Shown here: positions 1 to 8,821 of the stretch, one piece after another
Layout: every line of letters begins with the position of its first letter
Position numbering within the stretch: position 1 is the first letter of the stretch
NCBI RefSeq assembly: GCF_003254055.1
Contig: NZ_QKZT01000002.1
Span: 248,001-312,000 of the forward strand
From: Algoriphagus chordae
GTDB taxonomy: Bacteria; Bacteroidota; Bacteroidia; Cytophagales; Cyclobacteriaceae
Direction of reading: 5' to 3'
DNA length: 64,000 bases
The notes under the pieces: model-generated
The model's input: only the letters and a program-made list of their open reading frames with translations
The model's database searches: none
What the model was told of the DNA's origin: nothing
Program-made: the position numbers and the translations under genes

Positions 1-225
1 GTAGATCATCTGATCCAAAGTGATAGGTAAGGTAGTCTCATGACCAGCCATGACATTAGAAGCCGAATCACCCACTAGAATAATATCGATCCCAGCGGCA
101 TCCACGATTTTGGCCATGGAATAATCATAGGCCGTAAGCATGGAGATTTTCTCACCCCGATCCTTCATCTCTTGAAGGATATGTGTGGTGATTCGCTTAA
201 TATTTGCAGAAGAATGTACTGACAT
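1..225 (-). CDS. panB: 3-methyl-2-oxobutanoate hydroxymethyltransferase, N-terminal part
   Basis: The first 75 codons, read leftwards and cut by the window edge, encode the start of PanB, which adds a hydroxymethyl group from methylenetetrahydrofolate to 2-oxoisovalerate in pantothenate synthesis. Visible family signatures are SMLTAYDY near residue 30 and [13 protein letters not shown] near residue 50, which contains the Mg-binding aspartate and the conserved glycines. The ATG at 225 lies 5 bp after the stop of the upstream PyrR-like gene, so the two are probably co-transcribed. The C-terminal two thirds are outside the window. The family call is firm; completeness of the gene cannot be judged. 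Confidence 0.93.
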   Translation of the reverse strand, partial: MSVHSSANIKRITTHILQEMKDRGEKISMLTAYDYSMAKIVDAAGIDIILVGDSASNVMAGHETTLPITLDQMIY

Positions 226-229
226 AATG

Positions 230-721
230 TTAGTGTAGATAAACGAAGTAATTATCTCCCGAGAAATCTACTTTGATATGCTCATTGAGTGTAGTAGAAA
301 GTTCGAAACCAGTGTAATCAGGTCGAATTGGAAAAAGGCCATGACTACGATTTACCAGTACAGCTATCTCCATTCTAAAGAGTTCTTCACCCAAAAAAGG
401 CTTCATAGCGTAAACTAGCGTTTTACCAGTGTTGAGCACATCGTCCACCAAAATCAAGGATTTTCCCTGCAAATCAATTTCTTTGGAAAGCTGCACCTTG
501 CCAGAGGCGATATCTGTTTTATCTAGCATGATTTCAGTTTGCTCGATAGTAAGTGGGGAGATAGCTCTAAGTTCGGCGGCTAACAAGTCGGCAAGAATCC
601 TTCCCATACCTGATATCCCCGCAAATACGACCGCCTTTGAGTTGAGATTTCTCTCGTATATCTCATAGGCCATTCTGGTGATTTTCTTCTTTATCTGCTG
701 ATGATTGAGTACTTCGCTCAT
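230..721 (-). CDS. PyrR-like phosphoribosyltransferase
   Basis: A small type-I phosphoribosyltransferase of about 163 residues. The PRPP-binding loop [13 protein letters not shown] is at residues 89-101, in the form typical of PyrR and related enzymes. Members of this family act as UMP-responsive RNA-binding regulators or as uracil phosphoribosyltransferases; which applies here is not visible. A TTG at 733 would extend the frame by four codons, but it sits at the predicted transcription start, so the ATG at 721 is preferred. panB follows after 4 bp. No classical pyr attenuator lies next to it, and a separate Upp is at 50129, so a housekeeping PRTase role is equally possible. Confidence 0.82.
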   Translation of the reverse strand: MSEVLNHQQIKKKITRMAYEIYERNLNSKAVVFAGISGMGRILADLLAAELRAISPLTIEQTEIMLDKTDIASGKVQLSKEIDLQGKSLILVDDVLNTGKTLVYAMKPFLGEELFRMEIAVLVNRSHGLFPIRPDYTGFELSTTLNEHIKVDFSGDNYFVYLH

Positions 722-737
722 AGTATTTTTCAAAAAT

Positions 738-768
738 GAAAATTAGTCCAATTCTACTTGGATTCAAA
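738..768 (-). promoter_or_regulatory. Bacteroidota promoter for the PyrR-like gene/panB
   Basis: On the minus strand TTTG (765-768) is followed after 19 bp by TAATTTTC (738-745), one mismatch from TAnnTTTG. Predicted transcription starts near 731, about 10 nt before the ATG at 721. Confidence 0.6.
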
Positions 769-782
769 ATCAACTAGGATGC

Positions 783-1706
783 TTATCTATAGTCATCCTC
801 CTCATTGAGAATATTCAAATAACTTTCGTATCGGTAAGGATGAATAAAGCCTGCCTCCACCTTGTCTATCACCACACAGCCGGGTTCGTTCACATGTTGG
901 CAATCATTGTATTTGCACTGCCCTAGGTATTTTCTCATCTCAGGAAAATAATGTGAAAGCTCAGTATCCTCAATTTCTAGAATCCCAAATTCTTTTATCC
1001 CTGGAGTATCGATGAGATCTCCACCATTTTCTAAGGCAAAAAGCTCTGCAAAAGTAGTCGTATGAACACCTTTGGATGTAAAGCCAGAAACTTCCTTGGT
1101 ATGTTGTTCGGCTTCTGGTACCAAAGCATTAAGCAAGGTGGACTTCCCTACTCCCGAATGCCCAGAGATGAGCGTAGATTTCCCCGCCAGAACAGCATCA
1201 AATTTATCCTTCAAATTCTCTTCCATCAGCGCTGAAACTTCCATCACTTGGTATCCCAGTGGCTCATAGATCTCATGAATATCCAAAAGCCAATCTTCCG
1301 CTTTTTCCCCTGACAACTGATCCATTTTATTCACTACCAAAATCGCTGGAATTCTGAAACTCTCCGTACTGACAAGGAATCTATCTATAAAACCTAAGGA
1401 TGTCCTCGGACTCTTCATGGTAATGACAAGAATAGCTTGATCCAGATTGCTGGCGATGATATGCGAAAAATGCTGCTTTCGTGTAGACTTGCGGATCACG
1501 TAGTTTTCTCTGGGCAAAATATCAGATATCACCGCAGTTTCCTGATTCTCTTCCTTAGCCAATTCCACCCAATCCCCCACGGCAATAGGGTTTGTCAGCT
1601 TAAGATCATCTTGCTTAAACTTCCCTTTCAGTCTGGAAGCAACAACTTCACCCTCGGTCTGCACCAAATACCAACTACCAGTAGATTTTATTACTCTTCC
1701 TTTCAT
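783..1706 (-). CDS. rsgA: Ribosome small subunit-dependent GTPase A
   Basis: RsgA (YjeQ) is a late 30S-ribosome assembly GTPase with circularly permuted G motifs. The permutation is visible: G4 NKMD at residues 126-129 comes before G1 GHSGVGKST (182-190) and G3 DTPG (233-236). An N-terminal OB-fold region with GDWVEL near 45-49 precedes the GTPase, and a zinc knuckle formed by C264, C269, H271 and C277 follows it. The length of 307 residues is normal. It lies between waaA upstream and the PyrR-like gene downstream, all on the minus strand, with gaps of about 50-70 bp. No obvious -7 box is visible, so read-through from waaA is possible. Confidence 0.96.
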   Translation of the reverse strand: MKGRVIKSTGSWYLVQTEGEVVASRLKGKFKQDDLKLTNPIAVGDWVELAKEENQETAVISDILPRENYVIRKSTRKQHFSHIIASNLDQAILVITMKSPRTSLGFIDRFLVSTESFRIPAILVVNKMDQLSGEKAEDWLLDIHEIYEPLGYQVMEVSALMEENLKDKFDAVLAGKSTLISGHSGVGKSTLLNALVPEAEQHTKEVSGFTSKGVHTTTFAELFALENGGDLIDTPGIKEFGILEIEDTELSHYFPEMRKYLGQCKYNDCQHVNEPGCVVIDKVEAGFIHPYRYESYLNILNEEDDYR

Positions 1707-1777
1707 CTATTTATTGTTTTTCAGAGGTCACCCGATACATACACCAAGTGTATATCTCACCTCAGGCCGGCTCGATT

Positions 1778-3022
1778 TCATTTTTCTAACACTAGTTGCT
1801 CTACCTTGTTTATGATTTTAGCTGCCGCTCCTACATTCATTTCTACCCAATTTCTTGCTGCCTCAGTGCTATTCTGATAGAAATCTGCATGCTCCAATTT
1901 CTCAAAAACTAATTTCAAACTCGCGACGTCACTCACTTCGAACCCACAGCCATTTGCCTGACTTTCTGCTGATTCGGGAAATTTATCTGTCTTTTCAAGT
2001 TTCCCAAAAATCACTGGAATCCCGAATCCTAAGGGTTCCAAGATATTATGCAGGCCTTTTCCAAAAGCCCCTCCAATATAAGCAAGCTTGGCAAATTGAT
2101 ATAAGGAGCTCAGCATGCCTATGTTATCAATAAACATCACATCCGGAGACAGGTCCGAATCCCATTGAGAATACCTAGAGGCAGTCAAGGTCAACTGTTC
2201 AGACCAGCGCTTCATCGGTTCAGGACTCAAATCATGTGGGGCAATTATCCATCTATATCCCGGATTAGCATTCATCAGAGGAATCAGCAAATCCATATCC
2301 TCTTGCCAGACAGATCCCGCCACTACCGTAGGCATATCAGCAACCCAATCGGCCAAATCTGGAAATTCTTTATAATTATTAGCCGTCTCCGCCACACGAT
2401 CAAATCGCGTATCACCAGCTACACTAGTCTGCTGATAATCAATCGACTTTAGTATATCGACTGTCTTTTGATTTTGGGTGAAAATATAATCGAACTGAAA
2501 TATGATCTGTCTAAAAAAGCCATCTCTTTGAAAGTAAATCTGATCTGCCCGAAAGGATGCAGAGAAAAGAAATAAGGGAATCTCTCTAATTTTGATAGCC
2601 TTGATATGCTGATACCAAAGATCATATTTGACAAAAAAAACAATATTAGGAGTTAAAATACTCACAAATTTCTCAGCATAAGTCTTGCTATCTAAAGGCA
2701 AATAAGTAACAAAATCTACATTGGGCTGAGGCTTTTTGATGACATGGTCAAAGCCTGAAGGACTAAAAAAACTAACTGCGATAAGCTGTGCAGGTTGCAC
2801 CCGCTTCAATTCTGCTATCAAGGGTCTAGCTTGCTCATACTCGCCCAAAGATGCTACATGAAACCAAGCAAGCTCTCCGGCATTTTTTGATCTGAACTCT
2901 TCTAGTCTCTGAAATAGATTTTTCCTTCCGGATGAGAACTTCTGAAACCGGGGTATAAAAGGCCCTACTAGTAGTAAGAGTATCCTAGCAATAAATATCC
3001 CAATCCTATAGATCCATTTCAT
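1778..3022 (-). CDS. waaA: 3-deoxy-D-manno-octulosonic acid transferase
   Basis: A 414-residue GT30-type Kdo transferase, which adds Kdo to lipid A precursor at the cytoplasmic face of the inner membrane. Family features include the N-terminal membrane anchor (residues 1-25), a WFHVASLGEYEQARPL segment near 52-67, the central VAGSVWQEDMDLLI motif where the second domain begins, and the C-terminal YIGGAFGKGLHNILEP motif expected to contact CMP-Kdo. The length matches the family. A perfect -7 element lies only 4 nt before the ATG, suggesting a leaderless message. Confidence 0.95.
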   Translation of the reverse strand: MKWIYRIGIFIARILLLLVGPFIPRFQKFSSGRKNLFQRLEEFRSKNAGELAWFHVASLGEYEQARPLIAELKRVQPAQLIAVSFFSPSGFDHVIKKPQPNVDFVTYLPLDSKTYAEKFVSILTPNIVFFVKYDLWYQHIKAIKIREIPLFLFSASFRADQIYFQRDGFFRQIIFQFDYIFTQNQKTVDILKSIDYQQTSVAGDTRFDRVAETANNYKEFPDLADWVADMPTVVAGSVWQEDMDLLIPLMNANPGYRWIIAPHDLSPEPMKRWSEQLTLTASRYSQWDSDLSPDVMFIDNIGMLSSLYQFAKLAYIGGAFGKGLHNILEPLGFGIPVIFGKLEKTDKFPESAESQANGCGFEVSDVASLKLVFEKLEHADFYQNSTEAARNWVEMNVGAAAKIINKVEQLVLEK

Positions 3023-3026
3023 ATAT

Positions 3027-3034
3027 CAAAAGTA
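3027..3034 (-). promoter_or_regulatory. -7 box of waaA, adjacent to the start codon
   Basis: The minus-strand sequence TACTTTTG is a perfect TAnnTTTG and is separated from the waaA ATG (3022-3020) by only ATAT. The usual distance places +1 at the ATG. No convincing -33 TTG is seen at normal spacing, which weakens the call. Confidence 0.5.
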
Positions 3035-3201
3035 GCCATTTGAGGTGGAAAAGTTTTATTTGCATCAAAAAGCCAAGCGATGAGTTATGAAAAGCTTGAA
3101 TTTGCGTTTTTTCTAGAAAAAACACATTCTCCTCCGTGCATTTCAGGCTAAAAATTGGTACTTTGAAAGCCTTTGTTTTTTCAGTTCATAGGTAAGCTAT
3201 T

Positions 3202-3687
3202 ATGATTCGAGTTTTATTTGTTTGTCTTGGCAATATATGCAGGTCTCCTTTGGCCGAAGCTATTTTTAATAGTAAGGTAAAGCAAGCGGGAATGCAGGCA
3301 CAGTTCAAATGTGACAGTGCGGGTACTTCTGACTTTCATATTGGTGAATTACCGGACGAGCGCACCATCAACTGCGCAGCTAAATACCAGCTTCCATTGC
3401 ATCACCGCGGCAGGCAAGTAAATCGTACTGATTTTAGAGATTTTGAGTATATCCTGGCCATGGATGACAATAACCTGAGAAATTTAAACAACCTAAAAGT
3501 TCGCTATGGTTTTGCCGATAAGGAAATCTTCTTGATGCGCGATTTTGTGGATGCAACTCAAGGCATGTCCGTTCCAGATCCATATTATGGTGGAGAAGAA
3601 GGCTTTGAGGAAATCTATCAGATTCTAGATGAGGCACTCGATAGTTTCCTTGCCAATGTCAAAGCCAGGCATCAGCTTTATGCTTAA
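3202..3687 (+). CDS. Low-molecular-weight protein-tyrosine phosphatase
   Basis: A 161-residue cytoplasmic protein phosphatase of the arsenate reductase-like fold. The catalytic P-loop CLGNICRS occupies residues 8-15, with nucleophile C8 and R14. The general acid is D126 in VPDPYYGG, the DP motif typical of this family. All catalytic elements are present. Such enzymes usually dephosphorylate tyrosine kinases of polysaccharide export, but no kinase or capsule gene is adjacent, so the substrate is unknown. It is divergent from waaA and followed by a 130-bp gap before the convergent oxidoreductase. Confidence 0.93.
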   Translation: MIRVLFVCLGNICRSPLAEAIFNSKVKQAGMQAQFKCDSAGTSDFHIGELPDERTINCAAKYQLPLHHRGRQVNRTDFRDFEYILAMDDNNLRNLNNLKVRYGFADKEIFLMRDFVDATQGMSVPDPYYGGEEGFEEIYQILDEALDSFLANVKARHQLYA

Positions 3688-3820
3688 ACAAGTTTTGCTA
3701 TAGCGCTACTTTTTCAGAATAAATACCAGCCAATCCTCCAAAGAAAAGGCATGGCCTAGCTCGCAGAAATCAGTCTAATAAATAGTTGAATAGCAAGATA
3801 GGCCAGTGTGCCATCTGAGA

Positions 3821-4945
3821 TTAGCCAAGGTTCAAGGATACTTTCTCTCCTGTTTTCACAGCTTTGAAAATCGCGTCTATAATTTTCATATCCTTCACTC
3901 CCTCTTCCCCATTTACAGGAACTTCGGGCTTTTTGCCATCAAATAAAATCGCTGCCATTTCATCCATCTGTACCGCCTGATGAGTAACATGTGGCTTATC
4001 CAATGGCCCTTTATTAGTCTTTCCTTTGATAGGACCATAGCCTGTAGAAGGCTGCATTTCCGCATATCCTTTTGTTCCATTTAGGAAAAACTTATCCAAA
4101 TTATTCATGCTGTAAGTGGAAAGACAGGAGGCCACTGCCCCACTTGGAAAACCCATTTGAAACTGAATAGTCTCATCTATTCCCTCTTTGAATTTCTCGG
4201 GATTATTCTTGGTCTCCTGCGCTGTCACCCAGATCGGTTCTTCTCCCAGCATATATCGAGCTCCATTGATCGAGTAAATCCCAATATCCATCATCGCTCC
4301 TCCACCCGAAAGTGATTTCTGCAATCTCCACTGGCCAGGGTCCCCGATAATAAATCCACTCAATCCCTGAAAAAACAAGGGCGTCCCGAACTCTCCTGCT
4401 TTACGCATCCTAATTACTTCCAAGGTATTTGGTTCGAAGTGCATTCTATAACCTATCAGCAATTGGACTCCTGCCGCTTTGCATGCATCCACCATGGCTT
4501 GACCATCCGCCGCATTCACTGCCATAGGTTTCTCACAGATCGCGTGCTTGCCAGCTTTGGCTACACGTATCACCTGATCTTTGTGCAGGGCATTCGGGGT
4601 AATCACATAGACCGCATCGATGTCCGGATTGTCTTTGATGGCATCGAAGTTTTCATAATTGTAGCAGTTCTTGGCAGGAATACCATACTTAGTTTTCCAG
4701 GCTTCCACTTTGGATGGAGTGCCACTGATGACACCAACCAATTTGGTTCGTTTGGTTTCTTGAATAGCTTCTGCTACCCGAGTTCCATAACTTCCCAAGC
4801 CCATAATTGCTACACGCAATGTTTTGTCTTCCATTTTATTAGAGTTAAGAAAATCAGGCATAGCAGAGATCGGATTAAGAGTTGACATATTTAATGCTAA
4901 GGCTGAAAGCCCGGCTTTTTGTAGAAAAATTCTTCTGGATTTCAT
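3821..4945 (-). CDS. Gfo/Idh/MocA-family oxidoreductase, Tat-exported
   Basis: A 374-residue NAD(P)-dependent sugar oxidoreductase. The N-terminus SRRIFLQKAG at residues 3-12 followed by a hydrophobic stretch is a twin-arginine (Tat) signal, so the protein probably acts in the periplasm with a tightly bound cofactor. The Rossmann motif GLGSYG is at 49-54, and EKP at 138-140 carries the catalytic-site lysine typical of the family. The C-terminal half fits the GFO_IDH_MocA C domain. The substrate cannot be told from sequence; glucose-fructose oxidoreductase-like activity is one possibility. It is a stand-alone gene with aspartokinase upstream on the same strand after about 95 bp. Confidence 0.88.
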   Translation of the reverse strand: MKSRRIFLQKAGLSALALNMSTLNPISAMPDFLNSNKMEDKTLRVAIMGLGSYGTRVAEAIQETKRTKLVGVISGTPSKVEAWKTKYGIPAKNCYNYENFDAIKDNPDIDAVYVITPNALHKDQVIRVAKAGKHAICEKPMAVNAADGQAMVDACKAAGVQLLIGYRMHFEPNTLEVIRMRKAGEFGTPLFFQGLSGFIIGDPGQWRLQKSLSGGGAMMDIGIYSINGARYMLGEEPIWVTAQETKNNPEKFKEGIDETIQFQMGFPSGAVASCLSTYSMNNLDKFFLNGTKGYAEMQPSTGYGPIKGKTNKGPLDKPHVTHQAVQMDEMAAILFDGKKPEVPVNGEEGVKDMKIIDAIFKAVKTGEKVSLNLG

Positions 4946-5038
4946 GGATGGGTTTAGGTTAATGAGTTTGAATCACCTGAAAATATTGATTTTTGAGCAA
5001 ATTCCCTTAGCATTCAATCAATGACTTCTCCTTTGAGG

Positions 5039-6307
5039 CTATTTAAGCCGACGAACCAGCTGAACAGTGTTTCTTGTACTTTGCTCCAGCATGAGCTCGT
5101 AACCATCCAGTAATTTGGAAACAGAATCAGTATTCGGATATAGCACCGTCAGCAATTCCAAGCCTTCATTATACCTAATCTCAAAATCCTGATTGAGTAA
5201 AGTGAGCAATTGCTCCAGCTTAAACAACTCATAATCAATAACTATAGAAATACTAATAGCAGAAGTTTGTAGCATATTCACGTGCAGCTTCAATGCTTGT
5301 AATTGCTCATAGACTTGGTGGATATGTTTTTCTTCTATAAAGGTGAAATCGGTCACTTTTAGGCTGACAAGAATTTGATCCTTTTTCAATATAAAGGTAG
5401 GAATAGACTCAGTTTTGGCTCTCGCATGGATCTTCGTCCCAGGTTCCTCTGGATCTAAAAAGGACTTCACAAATAGCGGAATCCCAGCATTCGCCAAGGG
5501 TTTAATTGTTTTCGGATGGATTACCGAAGCTCCATAGTACGTCATTTGAGCAGCTTGCTGATAATCCAGCTCCACAAAAAGTGTAGTACCGCTGAAAATC
5601 TTAGGGTCAGCATTGAGCACTCCCGGCACATCTTTCCAAATAGTAACCGAAGCTGCATCCAAACTACCCGCCAAAATCGCAGCCGTAAAATCAGAGCCCT
5701 CCCTACCCAAGGTAGTTGGTCTGCCAGCCCGATCTGCTCCGATAAATCCCTGGGTTAAAACAGGAAATTGCTCCAGCTTTGGCTTCAGTTGGGATTGGCA
5801 ATTCCTCCGGGTTCTCTCCCAATCTACTTTTGCAAAACGGAAATCACTATCCGTGCAAATCAGTTCACGTGCATCCTGCCAAAGCACAAGCAAATCCTGA
5901 AAGCATAAATACTCCATCACGATCCGGGATGAAAGTATTTCCCCAAAACCAATGATACGATCGTAATATTCATCGTAGTTATCCTTGCTGATTGACTTGT
6001 TCAATTCATGATGGAGCAGGATGAAGTAGTTCTCGATTTTGGGAAAAATCACATGTCCTTCAGGAAAGAGTTCGCTGCAAATAGCCAAATGAAAGTCTTT
6101 CAAAATTGTACTATTTCCAGAATAATCCTTACGATCTAATTTTAAAGAGATAATATTTTCCAAGTGATTTGTAGTTTTTCCCATGGCTGAAACCACAATC
6201 ACGAAATTATTTCGCAATCGATTACGCAGAATATTAGCTAAGTTTTGGACTGAAAGCGCATCCTTCACTGAGGCCCCTCCAAATTTGTGAATTTGAGTTT
6301 TTGTCAT
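5039..6307 (-). CDS. lysC: Aspartate kinase (monofunctional)
   Basis: A 422-residue aspartokinase, which phosphorylates aspartate at the entry to Lys/Met/Thr/diaminopimelate synthesis. The amino-acid kinase signature KFGGASV is at residues 8-14 and TLGREGSDFTA near 199-209. A C-terminal ACT-like region from about 310 is expected to sense an end product. It is separate from the aspartokinase fused to homoserine dehydrogenase at 18988, so the genome has at least two isoenzymes. By analogy this copy could serve lysine/cell-wall flux, but that is inference. The start is divergent from fbp with only 57 bp between them. Confidence 0.93.
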   Translation of the reverse strand: MTKTQIHKFGGASVKDALSVQNLANILRNRLRNNFVIVVSAMGKTTNHLENIISLKLDRKDYSGNSTILKDFHLAICSELFPEGHVIFPKIENYFILLHHELNKSISKDNYDEYYDRIIGFGEILSSRIVMEYLCFQDLLVLWQDARELICTDSDFRFAKVDWERTRRNCQSQLKPKLEQFPVLTQGFIGADRAGRPTTLGREGSDFTAAILAGSLDAASVTIWKDVPGVLNADPKIFSGTTLFVELDYQQAAQMTYYGASVIHPKTIKPLANAGIPLFVKSFLDPEEPGTKIHARAKTESIPTFILKKDQILVSLKVTDFTFIEEKHIHQVYEQLQALKLHVNMLQTSAISISIVIDYELFKLEQLLTLLNQDFEIRYNEGLELLTVLYPNTDSVSKLLDGYELMLEQSTRNTVQLVRRLK

Positions 6308-6328
6308 AAAAATATTTGCTTACTTTTC
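6301..6328 (+). promoter_or_regulatory. Promoter for fbp
   Basis: TTG (6301-6303), a 17-bp spacer, then TACTTTTC (6321-6328), one mismatch from TAnnTTTG. Expected +1 is near 6335, giving a leader of about 30 nt. The TTG overlaps the divergent lysC start region. Confidence 0.55.
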
Positions 6329-6364
6329 CAAAAGATTAAACCATCAATTGAACTATTCTAATAC

Positions 6365-7402
6365 ATGAAAATTCTTCCTTATCAACCCGATCAAAGCGGG
6401 CTTGCGTACTCAGTAGGTACTACTCTAGACCGATTCATCAAGCTCAAGCAAAGTGATTTCCCTTTTGCCTCCGGTGAGTTATCACAATTGCTTCGTGATA
6501 TAGCTCTTGCTGCCAAGATAGTAAATCGCGAAACTACTCGCGCCGGACTATCGAATATTGGCGGAGCTTTTGGCCAAGTCAATGTACAAGGTGAAGAGCA
6601 GCAGAAACTCGATGTAATTGCCAACATCCGATTTATGCGTGCTTTGAGTAAAGGTGGCGAAGTCTGTGCCATAGTTTCCGAAGAAGAGGATGCTGTGATT
6701 GATTTACAGAATACTTCAGGCAAATATGTCGTCGCAATCGACCCACTGGACGGAAGTTCGAACATCGATGTGAATATTAGTATAGGAACAATATTCTCTA
6801 TTTATCGACGAAAAACTCCTACTGGCAGCCCGATACAAGTGGAAGATATCATGCAGGCTGGCACAGAGCAAGTCGCTGCAGGCTATGTGCTTTATGGCTC
6901 CTCCACTATGCTCGTCTATACCACTGGCTGCGGGGTCAATGGCTTTACCTACGAACAATCTTTGGGCGAATTCTTTCTTTCTCATCCAAACATCCAAGCT
7001 CCAAAAAACGGGGAAATCTACTCTGTAAACGAAGGCACTCAAAAAGAATGGGAGGAGGGATTTAAAGCATATATAGATCAATGTAAAGAAAAAAGATACT
7101 CTGCCAGATACATCGGCTCACTTGTAGCCGACTTTCATAGAAACCTTCTTAAAGGCGGCATATATCTTTACCCAGCCACCAATAAAAATCCTTCAGGAAA
7201 GTTGCGCTTACTCTATGAAGCAAATGCTCTAGCACTGATTGCTGAGCAAGCGGGCGCCTCAGCCACTGATGGGTGTCAACGAATTTTGGAAATCCAACCA
7301 ACCACACTTCATCAAAGGACACCACTTCTGATTGGTTCTTCAGATATGGTAAAAGAGGCTGAAGCATTCATGAATTGTTCCGTAGAAAAACCGCTTTCTT
7401 AA
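6365..7402 (+). CDS. fbp: Class I fructose-1,6-bisphosphatase
   Basis: A 345-residue gluconeogenic phosphatase converting fructose-1,6-bisphosphate to fructose-6-phosphate. Metal-binding motifs are SEEED at 105-109 and [10 protein letters not shown] at 126-135, the diagnostic FBPase I signature. [19 protein letters not shown] near 235-255 and the Mg-ligating glutamate in [17 protein letters not shown] complete the active site. The length is normal for bacterial class I. It stands alone, divergent from lysC; the next gene begins 67 bp downstream and seems to be a separate unit. Confidence 0.97.
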   Translation: MKILPYQPDQSGLAYSVGTTLDRFIKLKQSDFPFASGELSQLLRDIALAAKIVNRETTRAGLSNIGGAFGQVNVQGEEQQKLDVIANIRFMRALSKGGEVCAIVSEEEDAVIDLQNTSGKYVVAIDPLDGSSNIDVNISIGTIFSIYRRKTPTGSPIQVEDIMQAGTEQVAAGYVLYGSSTMLVYTTGCGVNGFTYEQSLGEFFLSHPNIQAPKNGEIYSVNEGTQKEWEEGFKAYIDQCKEKRYSARYIGSLVADFHRNLLKGGIYLYPATNKNPSGKLRLLYEANALALIAEQAGASATDGCQRILEIQPTTLHQRTPLLIGSSDMVKEAEAFMNCSVEKPLS

Positions 7403-7468
7403 TCACTTCATGTAAAAAAGCTAAGGATTCAAAAGATGTATTTTATCTTGCAGGCTTATTCAAACACT

Positions 7469-8635
7469 ATGAAAAATATCAAAGCCTATTTACCTATAGC
7501 AATCTTGATCTCCGGCGCCTCCCTATGGGCTTCTTGCTCGTCCAATGTAGAGGAAGTTACAGCAGAGCCGATCGATGAAACTTATGCAGTGCAAACTGAA
7601 AAGATGTTGATCAATGTTGACACACTATATACTGAATTCGAAAACCCTTGGGGCATGACCTGGCTGCCAGATGGCAAGATGCTTGTCACTGAGAAAAAAG
7701 GTGAAATCCTCATTTTCAAAGACGACAAGTTCACAGGAGAAAAAATCCAAGGACTGCCAGCTTTTTGGACGCAAGGGCAATCAGGACTTTTGGATATCAC
7801 AGCTCATCCGAAATTTGCTGAAAATGGCTGGTTATATATTGCCTACGGAAAGCAAATGCCAGACAGCACTTCATCTACTACCATTATGAGATTCAAACTA
7901 GATGGTAACAATGCAGTCAATCAAGAGGAGCTTATCCAATCTCTTCCTGCTTGGAAAAAAAGCGCTCACTATGGTAGCCGAATTGTTTTTGACAATGAAG
8001 ATTACCTCTACTATTCTAGCGGAGAGCGTTCAGACACTCCTACCAATGCGCAGGATTTAAGCAATTCACATGGGAAAATCCACCGTATTCATGACGATGG
8101 CAGAATCCCAACCGACAATCCATTTGTAGATACCGAAGGAGCTGTTGGTTCGATCTGGACTTATGGAAACAGAAATCCTCAAGGCTTGTATTTCGATAAG
8201 GAAAACAACAAACTGTATGAATCTGAGCATGGCCCACAAGGTGGTGATGAGCTAAACTTGATCGAAAAAGGCAAAAACTACGGTTGGCCTGTGATCACTT
8301 GGGGCATTGGTTATGACGATAAACCAGTATCTGATATTCAGGAAAAAGAAGGAATGGAACAACCTTTGACTTATTATGTTCCATCTATCGCGACTGCAGG
8401 TATGACGATGGTGACATCAGATAAATACCCAGCATGGAAAGGTGACATTCTTATCGGTGCTTTGAAAAAAATGCACATCAACCGTGTAGATATGGACGGA
8501 TCTGTAGCTGGTCAGCAAGAAATTATGTTACAGGATATCGGACGTGTTCGTCAGGTTTCTCAAAGCCCGGATGGTTATATCTATGCAATTACTGAAGGAA
8601 CCGGACTAATGGTGAAATTGATTCCAATCAGATAA
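7469..8635 (+). CDS. PQQ-type sugar dehydrogenase (glucose/sorbosone dehydrogenase family), lipoprotein
   Basis: A 388-residue protein with an SPII signal peptide and lipobox LWASC (Cys23), so it is anchored in the cell envelope. The rest fits the six-bladed soluble aldose sugar dehydrogenase propeller: FENPWGMTWLPDG, GQSGLLDIT, GSIWTYGNRNPQGLYFD, and ESEHGPQGGDELNLI (a calcium/PQQ-region signature). The start at 7469 is chosen because it puts the basic n-region MKNIK directly in front of the hydrophobic core; an upstream ATG at 7436 would add 11 residues. Substrate range and dependence on imported PQQ are unknown. A good intrinsic terminator follows. Confidence 0.9.
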   Translation: MKNIKAYLPIAILISGASLWASCSSNVEEVTAEPIDETYAVQTEKMLINVDTLYTEFENPWGMTWLPDGKMLVTEKKGEILIFKDDKFTGEKIQGLPAFWTQGQSGLLDITAHPKFAENGWLYIAYGKQMPDSTSSTTIMRFKLDGNNAVNQEELIQSLPAWKKSAHYGSRIVFDNEDYLYYSSGERSDTPTNAQDLSNSHGKIHRIHDDGRIPTDNPFVDTEGAVGSIWTYGNRNPQGLYFDKENNKLYESEHGPQGGDELNLIEKGKNYGWPVITWGIGYDDKPVSDIQEKEGMEQPLTYYVPSIATAGMTMVTSDKYPAWKGDILIGALKKMHINRVDMDGSVAGQQEIMLQDIGRVRQVSQSPDGYIYAITEGTGLMVKLIPIR

Positions 8636-8656
8636 CCGTAAAAAATAAGCTATTTG

Positions 8657-8697
8657 AAAAGCCACTTTTGAGAAATCTTAAGTGGCTTTTGCTTTTT
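8657..8697 (+). terminator. Intrinsic terminator of the sugar dehydrogenase
   Basis: Arms AAAAGCCACTT (8657-8667) and AAGTGGCTTTT (8680-8690) pair over 11 bp, followed by a T-rich tract. Confidence 0.85.
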
Positions 8698-8762
8698 ATA
8701 TCCCTTTGCAGCCTTCCACCATGATATGAGAGATCAATAGTTGGCAGAATGTAATGATTCAA

Positions 8763-8786
8763 ATCCTGCTTCTGGAGAAGCAGGAT
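8763..8786 (-). terminator. Hairpin downstream of gpsA
   Basis: ATCCTGCTTC and GAAGCAGGAT form a perfect 10-bp stem with a 4-nt loop, 36 bp past the gpsA stop. The T-run on the minus strand is short, so it may act as an mRNA 3' end stabiliser or a weak terminator. Confidence 0.55.
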
Positions 8787-8821
8787 AACACTGCAATCTC
8801 CACCTGCTTTGTGGTTAAAGC

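Noticed and set aside
7375-7578. 67-residue frame overlapping fbp end and sugar dehydrogenase start
   Set aside because: It is in another frame over the signal peptide region of the next gene and has no independent support.
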